DNA from: Hippasteria phrygiana
Lineage: Eukaryota > Echinodermata > Asteroidea > Valvatida > Goniasteridae
Reading direction: 5' to 3'
DNA length: 64,000 nucleotides
Assembly: GCA_037893225.1 (NCBI GenBank)
Contig: JAZGUH010000401.1
Location: forward strand, 1,116,001-1,180,000
Part shown: one piece after another, positions 33,601-45,600 of the stretch
How positions within the stretch are numbered: the stretch's first letter is position 1
Layout of the letters: every line of letters starts with the position of its first letter
Position numbers and translations under genes: made by a program
The notes under the pieces: generated by a model
The model's database searches: none
What the model saw: the letters and a program-made list of their open reading frames with translations, nothing else
Told to the model about the DNA's origin: nothing

Positions 33601-36600
33601 TCATCCTCGGTTTTGTGTATTGATTTGTTTCTATCGGCTTGTGAAACTTTGTTGTCGTTGTTTCGATTTTAGTGGGTTTTTTTCCCCTGGTTGTCAGTTT
33701 CTCTGAGAATATCTCGACTTTGATTTTGGAATTCACCCTCCTCGTTGGTAAAGTAATGGAGTGTTTCTCCGAATATGAACGTTTTGATGATGCGGGGTTG
33801 GTCGGATGTAATTTGGAGGTCTTGAAGGTTTGTTTCCGGGGTTTTTTTGTAGACTCTTTTTTCTAGGATACCTTTTTATCAGAAACGATCTCCTTGGAAG
33901 ATGTCAAGGTAGTCGGTTGGTGATTCAGAGGCTTTGCATGTGGACTTTAGGGTTTGTTGCATCTTAATCACATTTGTGATGGGGTTCTAGAAATCTTCTG
34001 AATTATTTCGTTTTTTTAAATTATTTTTTTGAAGTCTTGTAGGGTGACAACACGGCCTGTTGTCTCTATTTGTGTAATGAACCAGAGTTATGGTTTGTGG
34101 TGTGATATCTTGATCCGACAGGGTGTATATTAAATGTTTTGTCTCAAGACAATTTGAGTGGTTCATTTATGTAGATGCCTCTGTTTTGTCATGTGGTTTG
34201 ACTTCCGATGTCGGGGTTGTTTTGAGGTTGTTTATGGCGAATTCTTCTTGTGAAGTCATATTGTTTTGCCGATGTTTTAGCCTGGTATTGGCAAATTCAA
34301 ATGTTGTGGTTTCCAGGTGTTTTTCTAGTGTTTTACGAAGTACGGTGTAGGTTTCGGAGGCCATATTGAGTGTGGCTTGAGAGGACGATTTCTATATTAT
34401 GAGTGCAACTGTCATTCTTCGATTGAAGGTATTGATGTCACTCCACTGTTATGTGTGTTTAGCAAGAGTGGGAACAAATTTTAGGCCTTTTTCCAAAGTG
34501 AAGTTTCTCAGTTTGAGTTTTACTATGGGTATACGTTTGTTATGAATCGTTCCCATTGTCCTGCTAATAGACATGGTTGATTGGATTTGGCTCGTATGGT
34601 TTTGGACGTTCATTTCAAGTGAACCAGTTGGATAGGATTTTGCGTGGTTCGCTAAGCTTGGACATTATGGGATTGATGGTGGATGTTAGTTTTCAGCAAA
34701 GCTGTATGGATGGTGTGTGGACGGCGTGCGCCTTATCAAGGCCGTGGTGGTAAATTACGAAGCCTTTCGTGTGTTCTGGTTGGTCCTTAAGTTGTCCAAT
34801 GGGCGTATTGGTTAAATGGTGTGGAAAAACCGGGATGGTTGTGGGTCCATAGTGGAATTTTCTGACCATGTGTGTCTATTTTGAGGTCAAAAAGCCGATT
34901 TTTTCTTATTTTTCTTTTCGGGAAATAAGTAGAGGAATTGTGGGCTTTCGAAGATTGGTAGGTTTTTGGATTGGATTGTGGTTTGAATGGGGGTTAGGGC
35001 CTTCAACCGACTTTGGCGGTGTGTTTTGTTGGTGGTTTGTGTTTTTTTGGATTGTCATACTACTGGGTTAGGGGTTGGTTTGGTTGCACCACGTATTAGA
35101 TGTTTGTTTGTGTTTCTATACAGACGTTGTGCTGAGTGGTTTGGTGGTCAGAAATTGTATTCCATCGGAAGGCGGGGTTTCAGTTCGTTTTCCTTTGAGA
35201 GTTGAGTGTTATTTTGTGTTGTTTGTGAATTGACTGATTTGTCCTCAAAATTGCATCTCATCTTATCTGCAATATTGTTGAGATACAGTGAAAACAAATT
35301 TTAGGTAATGCTGGCACTTTAGAATTCGCACATTTACATGCTACCGACACACGTAATTACTTAAGGAAAAGTCTTCTAATGATATTTGACCCTGAAAACA
35401 TGGATCTAGACAACTTATTTGTGCAGTTATGTACAATAATGGCGGAGATATACAAAAGAATTAAGATTGTTTTGTAATGGCGGCCCTTATTTGCATACTC
35501 CTATGCCACTGACACATGTGGTCAATTCAATAACAGTTATATTGTGATCTGTGACCCTCAAAACATGGGTCTAGACACCTTACTTGTGCAGTTATGTCAA
35601 TGTTGGCTGAGATATGTTCAAACATTATTTTTCGGTAATGGCCGCCCTAATTTGCATACTCCTATGCCACTGACACGTGTGGTCAATTCAATAATAGTTA
35701 TATTGTGATCTGTGACCCTCAAAACATGGGTCTAGACACCTTATTTTTCGAGTTATCTGAAATTTTGGCTGAGATATAGTGAAAAATAGATGTTTCGATA
35801 GTGGCGGCACTAATTTGCATAAAAATGTTATGTGGGACATTTTTTGAATATTCTAACATGGCAAATCGTTTTCTACGCATTTTTTCGGATCTAGAGACAC
35901 CAATTAGAAATTGATTTCCGAGGGTGCACGGCCCACTAAACTACTACGCTTTGCTTAAACTTCGCTTTTGCATCAAACTGTTGTGCTACAGTATGGTGTA
36001 CGTCATTGTATTAATCTTATAAATTTGATCTAGGCACACTGACACTAGAAAGTGAAGGGAATTTTTTGCATCAATCTCTCAGACATTTGTATTGGGCAAT
36101 GCCCCTTCTCGGTCAGGTGCCCTTAGCATCGTGCATTGACTGTATGTGCAGTCGCCTTGTGCAGCTACGCTTTGCTTAAACTTCGCTTTTGCATCAAACT
36201 GTTGTGCTTCAGTATGGTGTACGTCATTTACGTCATCACCGTTTCACCGTTTCACCGTTTCACCGTTTCACCGTTTCACCGTTTCACCGTTTCACCGTTT
36301 CACCGTTTCACCGTTTCACCGTTTCACCGTTTCACCGTTTCACCGTTTCACCGTTTCACCGTTTCACCGTTTCACCGTTTCACCGTTTCACCGTTTCACC
36401 GTTTCACCGTTTCACCGTTTCACCGTTTCACCGTTTCACCGTTTCACCGTTTCACCGTTTCACCGTTTCACCGTTTCACCGTTTCACCGTTTCACCGTTT
36501 TACCGTTTCACCGTTTCACATATGGGGGTAAATTACAGGATCTTCATCTCGAAAAACTCAGTGAAGTGTTTCGACTGTGGAGAAAATGGACATATGAGTA

Positions 36601-39600
36601 AACAGTGTAAGAAGCCTAAAAACTCCAACATGGCAGCCATGACACCATACGGTCTTTTGTGGTCGTTCAGTGTAGTGAATAATCAAATGCATCGAATGCA
36701 ATCATTTGGGAAGTCAACCAAAGAGGATGTTCGTTATAAATGTTTGGTATAGTAATGCTCGTTACAGCGAAGTTCTACTTTACTGGATGGGGCAGTCTAT
36801 CAGGTCACGGGGGGATTTTATATTTAGACTTGCTGTCCAACCGACTGTTTGTAGGCGGAACGGAAGTTCGTCAACACTGACGATTGGCAATATTGCTAAC
36901 CCCTGTCTAACCGCGCTGTATGTGACAAAAACTTTGCGCGTCTTGAGAAAGTGTTGAGCACGAGATTAAATGACGTTTGTCTGCATGACCAAACTTCGTC
37001 GACTTGCCCAAACGGAATGCTTGGATGTGGTTTCCTACATTAATTGACATTATGTTTGTCCCAACCAGCTCATACGGAAAGTAACAATTACGAACTTCAT
37101 TTCAGATTCGTCGGGAATATATCTTTACTATGAAGCTTCTCGTGGAAGGCAATCTGATACGGCGGTTTTGCTCAGTCCAGAAGTACCAGTCCCACCATAT
37201 CGGGATTCGTGTTTCAGTGTCTGGTACAATATGTTTGGAAGAGATACAGGTAGGTCATTGTCAATGTGCACGGTTGCCCTCAATGAAAACTATATAATCA
37301 ACGCCAATTATTTTAACACTAAGACTGCATTTTAGTAAATTTCCATAGGCGCAATGTTGGATACTCCACTATATAATAGCAGATTCAACCTAATACGCCC
37401 GTCCCTCTATATTTTTGGACCACCTGGATTGCATAAAATATATAGGGCATCACTACAGTAATCATCAATAGTGTTCGATAAGCCCATTTTATTAGACGTT
37501 CTTTGCACTTGTTACATCCCACAAAGACCATTGTACTAAAAACCTCAGCTATCTACAGTATGATGATTTTCCGACTCGGTGACTTGTTGAGAAATTCTTT
37601 TTTCCCGTCATACTTTGCAGATTCTACCTCCACGGAAATGGTTTACGGGGCATATGAGGTTGAATCTACTATAACAATGTACGCATGACTTCCCACAGTG
37701 CTCAAAATACACAACGAATTCAGGCTGTGCCGACCCACGTTCAATTCATATTCAATTATTTTGGGAATTGGGATAAATGACTTTTAGGCATGAGTGAATG
37801 AACAATATTGCTTATTAGGGGCAATGCTCGAACAATTTAACGAACAACGTAACATTCTAAACTAGGCGCGCATTGTGGGTCAAAAATGTCGGGAATTTAG
37901 TTCTCACAAATATGAAAACGCACACTAATTTTAAAGGCCAAATTCACTTTTGTACAACAACTGGACACGCATAAGAGGCTTGATATGTTTCATGGAATAA
38001 TGATCGAACATTTCAGCCTGTAATATATGGCCACGGGAAACTAGGAAAATGATTTGTGAGAAGAAAGTGAAACTCAAGTTTTTCAAATAAAAAGGAAAGG
38101 GTTTTCATAAAACTTATCGTAAGTTTACTTAAAAATGTCAAATGTTGACGCCATCAACGGCAATGAAAATTAACATTCATGATGCACCGCACTCAGACCC
38201 GTACCGGGGGGGGGGGGGGGGGGGGGGGGTGCGAATGCACCCTCCCTAATTTCCCAAAAAGTCCACATTTTCAGTTTTTATAGACCGTATGGAATACACA
38301 CCGTCGCCATAGCAACAACAAAAGGCCGCAATATTGTGGGAGAGGCACATGATAATATCGGCACGTACAATTGTATGCGGTTTTCCAGAACATGGCTGCC
38401 ATTACGCCATACTCGATACGGTCTGTAGAATCAGTAGATATGCGTCCTGATTGGAAGTATGAGCAAAGACTATTGAAAGCGCCTCCATTGATATTTTCCC
38501 GTTTGAAAACAAATTGGGGTAAAACAAAATTCCGAAATTATTTAAATTTGGAAAGGAAAACATTGATATGCACCGCCCACACAAAAAAATGGAACGGCAA
38601 ATGATTATAATACCTCTGCTGAGGATTAAGTAACTCAAGTGAACAGTAGCAACCTTTATGAGGCAGTGGGTACTAGCAAATTAGCGAGGCTAGCAGAGAC
38701 TGTTGTATGCAGCGTCGGTATCATTCCTCAATGTTTTAGGTCAATGACAATGTAACAAGCAGTTTTGGCTGTAACCTGATTTTACTCAAAAATGTTTTTG
38801 GTGCTTAAGCAATTTTTGGTGCTCAAGCAGCTCTCTGTACTGGCCAATAACAAACTTAAGAAGGTCGGATTATATTACCTCTTCCATCCCTTGAAATTTT
38901 TAAGTTTACCTAGTGTTTGGAAAAACAAATTCGAAAGCCTTGCAAATAATGGCAGTCGCTATTGAAGTATCCGCTTAAATACAGTGGTATGCAAAATTAT
39001 TCGAACACTTGACATATCTAAAGAAATTGATATTTAATGCCTTACAATGCCTGGTTTACATTTTTCACCTGTATTAAATAGAAAAGGTAATTGTTGTAAG
39101 CATACATGTAGCTCACATTAGTATCTGCCAGTCCTACCATCTTTCTGATCAAACTTTACTATAATATTTGGTGTGTCCGCCCTTGGCAGCAATCACTGCG
39201 GCACATCTTTCGGGCATAGTGTCTATATATTTCCTGAGAGTTTCTACACTAATGCTGTTCCAAGTCTTCTGAAGTTCATTCCAGAGGGTTGCATTTGGTT
39301 GTGCATTGGTATATTGATTGCCATTTCGTCACAAACAACTAAAGTACCTCAAATATGCCACGTGTTCGAATAATTTTGCACACCACTGTATGTCCACGTT
39401 AAATGCTCGTGCATCGCCGTTTGCGAGTTCTTAGACAACCTTGTCCACGTGCAGCATGCCCGACATGACGGCGCATAGCATTTGCTGCACGTATCTGGGT
39501 CATTCATGTCAGACCAACACACCTTTGACCTTAGGTCCTCCTATTTTGATAAAAATTGCTGTGCTTGTAGGTATTGATGAGTAGTGAAGACGTACCAATG

Positions 39601-42600
39601 TTTTGCCAGATCCGCCCTTCCATGTGGTCAGGGCGGAGATTACCAAAAATTGAAAATGTTAGCTCAAAACACCACCCTTTTAGTAACCGTGTCAGTTTTC
39701 AACGAATATATGCAAATTTGGTATCAAAATAGTGAGAATTACATGGTCTAATCAACGATGTTGTCAAAAATCGGTTTTGTCAAAAATAGGTGACCATGAC
39801 CTTTGATACACCACATTGACCTTTGACCCCATTTTAAAAGTAAACTATGATTCAGAAAATCAATGAAATAGAAACTGTTTGGTAGTGTGTGTCATTCTCT
39901 ATTAGAATCCGTTTAAATCTTCCTGGGGTCTTCAAAATGTAAAATGTTATGACTGTTTTTAACAGTTGGTAGGCTATAAATAAGTCCAATTATAGCCCTT
40001 ACATTGGAAGTCACCCTACCACAACTTACTCTTCTGTTTAAAAAAACTACTAAAATTATTGTTGGTTTGTAAAGACTGCAAAGCCACATAAATCAATACC
40101 TTTTTTGAAATTTGAGGTGGCTGTCTCCTAAGAATTGTCCATTTAAGTTTCTCTGGGGGTCTTCAAAGTTGACAACTTCATGGCTTTTTTTTGCAGCTAC
40201 ATTCCATTTAATGCTCTTTAAAGCTGTTTATAATGTGATCACTATTCAGGTTCAAGCTACTCAGGTTAAAGCAAGGCCCAAGTAAAGTATCACTTCACAC
40301 CTTATTGGTTTTCATACACAAATTTTAACTGACTAATTAAAGTAGAATTGTCAACACAATGTTGTTTTGGGAAATTTCTCACGAACATTTCCTGACTAAA
40401 GTCACAAATTAAAGGTCGTGCCAAGTGTTTATACAATTCTAAACACAAATGGATGGTTTCCAAGATTTTGCTGTTCCTTACCGATTTTGGTGGGGTATAA
40501 GAGTAAAATCTTTCCATGGTCTAGTTTTGTTGAATCCAATATTTAATTAATTATATAAATTACCCAATGTCAAAATCAAAGTTTCCTTGCACATTAAGAC
40601 TGTTAACGTTCATTACCCTTACAGACTTGAAATTTGGTTCCTTTGAAATGTGTTTCATCCGGTATGTATGATCGCTGGGCTGTGTGCGGGTAGAAAGCTA
40701 GTCTGGGTTCAAGACGACAGTGATCGATAATGGATCGTGTAACGTCGCGTTTATTCGTTCCATGCAGTGCGCCCTCTGACGGTACGATAACGATTAGACC
40801 AACTCATGGGCTCGCACTATCGTCTTGGGAATCCTGCACCAGCGGTTTAACTTTTTTTCTATATTTCTCCCCAGGCTTTCCCAGGGAGCCAATCAGCGAT
40901 CGCAAAACGCACATGCATATGAATTATGTGATGACCTGAATATATTAAAGGGACACATTGCCTTCGAATGTCATGAAATTTAGCTGTTTGGAAATGTTCC
41001 TTATCTTTTATAAGAGTTGTTCATGCAAAAAAAACACGTATAATGTGTTGTAATTAGTGAGTAGTGATTACAAAACAAAATATTGGCCGCTTACCCCTGA
41101 CATCGGGCCCTCGAAACATAGACTTATTTCCAGTACTAAATACCACCGTCTAAATGCGCAAAATACGCTGTAAAAAAGTCTTTAGGCTGGCACAGCAGCC
41201 AGTGACCTTGTGAACCTATCAGATGATCACCAGGTACATTTCTCCACCTCGCGACACATATCGCCAGTGCTGCGCGCCGTGCCAAAATGGATCAACAGAA
41301 CGTACTTCAACCAGATGCGACTGGAAATACGACTGGTGAACACGGTCCGCCATTTTGTGGAGTAAAAAATTTGGTTCTACAAAATGGCGGACCGGTATGT
41401 GTCACGAAATTAAACAAAAACCATGCAATTTGAGGGAATAGTTATGTGAATCTTTATATTCTACTTTAAAAAAAAAGCTTCCCAACCATATCCATTTCAG
41501 TTTTATAGCCCAAATCGCAAAATCCAAAGCAATGTGTCCCTTTAACGGGTCGGGATCTGGGGCTAATGTAGTCTTGGTTCAAGACGACAGTAATCGATAA
41601 TGGACCGTGTAGCGTCGCGTATTCGTTCCATGCAGTGCGCCCTCTGACGGTACGATTAGACCAACGCATGGGCTCGCACTATCGTCTTAGGAATCCTGCA
41701 AAATGTGGGCGCAGCTGTAATATGCAAATGGTTTGTTTGTGTTAAATATTCATAACCTTCAAACAACATGGCGCGCTTCACGCAGTCGGCGACCCCACGA
41801 CACGATAGTGTCCGGTTTGTGGGAAGAAACCAAAGATCGTATATACGCGTATAGTAGTTATAACGTTAGTAGTTACACTATTATATCTTTGGAAGGTATA
41901 CAAAACATATTTCTCTATGAAATTGATGGTTTTTATTGGGGATATCGTTGGGGATTATACTTCTGCATCACGTTACGTGTGTGATTCATGTCACAAGTAG
42001 AGCTGATTATTTAAAGTACTGTCGAGAACTATCACGGACGCATTTTTTTAGTAAAGTGAAATTCGTACACAGGCTGGCCTAGGGGGTAATGGTATACAAT
42101 TTAGTGTTTATATATGATGGTTTAAAATATCCCTATTTCTATTCATATTTTCCCCCGGCCAACCACTCTTTCCTATTTGCCCCAACCACGTAAGTTATAG
42201 CTAGCTGGATCGATGTGATAATTCGCCATGAGCCTAGAGCTGGAATTTTCAAGCTAAATTTAAACCATATTTCATGCAGGTCCATAAATACAACAGTGCA
42301 GGATTTTGTTTTCACTCTACTAGCCTGACCGCCGCATATCGTCCTCCGATTGTAGACGCTAGACTCCGACTGCACGCATTCACGCAGGAATTCCCATCCT
42401 CGATCGACTGCTAAAAAGGCATATGAAGCACGATATGGGGGAAAACGGACCCCCCCCCCCCCTCCTCTTTTGTGTTGGTCATTGTGTTCCCGGAATCTCA
42501 GGAATTATATTCAGAAATCTAGGGGGATGTGTTAGATAACAATAATCTGGAGTGTGCTTAAGGTATAGGGATAAAGGGGGGGGGGGGGGGGGGGGGTATA

Positions 42601-45600
42601 CCCTTTTCCCCCATATCGTGCAGGTTATCTAAAAAGGGCCTCGGGGCTCAGGCTTGCAAACACAAACGAATTAATACTGGCCCTGAGCGTCCTTCTTCAG
42701 CACCTCGTCGGTCAGGCTTATATCCAAAGCCAACTTGATACTAGTAGGATGTGACGAGTGATTTGGAAATTGGAGGCGAAGTTGTTATTGAAATAAAAAC
42801 AGAGGAACAGGTTCCTTCCTCCATGGTTTACCCATGGAGGAATAAAACACATTTTATTCCTCCATGGTTTACCCCTTCCTCCACTTTTTACCGAACCCAG
42901 TCGGTAAAACCAAAACACACTATGGAGGAAGGAACACAAACCCTTCACGAAACGGTCGTTCCGATAATCGCGTATCGCATATCGAACGCTCGGTGACGTA
43001 CGTGCAGTGGCTATTCATGTTTACATTAGCCCCAGGTCCCGACCCGTTAATATATTCAGGTCATCACATAATAAACATGCATGTCCGTTTTGCGATCGCT
43101 GATTGGCTCCATAGGAAAGCCTAGGGGGGAATAAAGAAAAAGTTAAACCGCCGGTGCAGGATTCCCAAGACGATAGTGCGAGCCCATGAGTTGGTCTAAT
43201 CGTACTGTCAGAGGGCGCACTGCATGGAACCAATAAACGCGACGCTACACGATCCATTATCGATCACTGTCGTCTTGAACCAAGACTAGGGCTAATGTAA
43301 CACACTACCGCGTTCGATTACTTACCCCGCGCTTACTCGTGCAAGCGCGAGCCCGTTCGATTTAGCTCTCACGTGACTTCTCGCGCTTACTCGGTCCTAG
43401 CTCTACTAACCGACTCGCCGAGCGGGTTAGTAGGGTAAGTATCCCATAAGGCCATGCTAAAAACATGGCTGCCACGTTCGGCGATGCGCCAGCGGTGGGA
43501 AATTAATTCAAAACAACGACAAATACGGACATTCGAAGGTAAACAATAACGTAGGCCAACATGTCACAATTTGGTACAGTAATTTGGAAAGATTTTCATA
43601 TCCGGACATCACTTATAACTCGTGCACAAAGTCTATATGGGCCATGACAGAAAAAGTCAAAGTATTTTCAAAGAATAAGTTGAAAATTGTTCCCTCCTAA
43701 ATTCGTGTTTCTTCATCAGAATTACACTTGTTGGTAGTTTTTAAGTCATATTTAGGGGAAATAAGTGATGTCCGGATATGGAACTCTTTCCAGTAATTTT
43801 TCAGTATAACTGTTAGACCTAACTTACTGATTTTGTAAAACATGGGCAGCCTAAGTGCAGGGACTCCGGGGAAAGTGTTTGAGAAAGTAACGATGTATAC
43901 ATTTACAGGCCTGCCAGTGCAGTGCCACACACTGTAGTCTACGGTGGTTATGGTACACAAATATCATACACGGTTTATAAATCAGTGGCGCGGATTGTCA
44001 AAAACGGATTCCTAGTCCATATATAAAAATGTGGCTGAAATACTGGACTTCCTTCGTATATTGTTGTATTTTGTTATACGCAGAGCACTTCGGTAGCGTA
44101 ATTGGTAAGGCGCCTGATTTTGATGCATGGCCGGGGTCCCTAGATCAAATCCCTGCGTTGCTGGTAATTTTTTTGTTAAGACTTCTTCAGTTTCAGGTTT
44201 TAGGCTTAAATCATATAGTTATTTTTATTTAAGTAGATTTAATTTTCTTCCCTTTGATTTCAGTGGTTTTAGAGAATTTTTCTTTAAAGGAAAATAAAGT
44301 CCGAGAACCATTTGGATGATAGTCTGGTTCCAACACAGCAAACATCGTGACGTTGAATACCATTACGTTGAGGAACTAGGCAGTTCCATAACGAGGGCTG
44401 CCGTAACAATAGCCACTGCGTTTATTATATTTTTGAAGCCCACAAATGTTGTCAGAGCTGTTGCAAAGTATGTTTTTCTGTTAATGACGACTTTCTGTAT
44501 TATGGATATTAAAATCTCTTTTTAAAATGAAATATGTGATTTGGTTGTATCCAAAGTTCATAAAATCTGGATACAGGTGAAATTGCTTTTGGGTCATTAT
44601 TGGGGTTATTTCTTATAGTAAATAATTTCTTAAAGAAATAACCCGAATAATGACCCCAAAAAATTTAGGCCTACCCAGATTTTATGAACTTTGGATACAA
44701 CCAAATCACATATTTCATTTAAAAAAGAGATTTGAATATCTAAAAAAAAAGGAAACTTTTGATTGTATTAGCCATAAAGGTGCATGAGTTGTCCCAATAT
44801 TGTGTCGTTTCAGAAATTGTGTAAACTGGTGTGAGCTATTACTCATTGGACACACAAAATAATTAACAGGGTTTATCTTTTATAGGAAGAACTTGTCCAT
44901 ACATGTTCTTCCACTTCTGTTTACTGGAAGAAGGAAGGGGAGAGGAGGCCGTATCAGTTTCAGTGAGTCTTCAGGAGCATTCATGGACTTCCAAAGAGTA
45001 AGTAGCTAAATCTTACATCTTTTATTTAATTAAACGAACGGTTCACACTCTAAAATTAAGGCTTGGAACAAAGCATCAACTTTAAGACCTTCATTATGAA
45101 ACCTTTTGACCCGGTCAGAATACTTTTTTTAATGCAAGTCGCCCGCCACAAGACAAATATGACCGGCATAATACTGTGAATGATGCACTGCCATCAAAAT
45201 ACAATTAAATATGCAAGTACAGTTTCAGTCATATGCACTAAAAAATATGACAACTACAATGCTCTTTGAAGGTAGTGAAATTTTTGCTGGTTCTGCCCAC
45301 AACTTGTTCCTTTCTTAGCCTGCCAATGTACTCTGCTCCAGTTCAGGAATGTTTTTCTCCATTTTTCCATGTCCTGCCCTGAGCAGCATTGTAAAGCTCA
45401 TTTAAGATCTACACACTCCCCTATATTTTTCAAATGCTAGTGCTAAGTTTGTACTGTAGATCTGTCATTCAGTTGAAGTACTGTTTATAGAGGTTGCTGT
45501 GCTAGCTTCACTGAATTTTCTCAGTTTGTTTCTATGTTGAAGTCTAAATCATTAAAATGCACATAAAGTTCATGCCTACATGGCTATACACGTTTAGCAA

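Noticed and set aside
36237..36518. HRFTVSPF repeat protein
   Set aside because: An 8-bp array is open in all three + frames with the same peptide, so there is no coding signal.
39173..39373. 66-residue + strand ORF
   Set aside because: It is the antisense of the Tc1 transposase C-terminus, which is the real (decayed) coding frame.
41572..43300. Single element with GGGCTAATG as its 9-bp target duplication
   Set aside because: GGGCTAATG is itself part of the repeated arm sequence (also at 43022), so its presence at both borders does not prove a target duplication.
44886..44997. Additional exon of the MAM gene between exons 3 and 4
   Set aside because: It would leave in phase 2, while all other introns are phase 1, and it would split MAM domain A in a place where exons 3 and 4 already join in frame.
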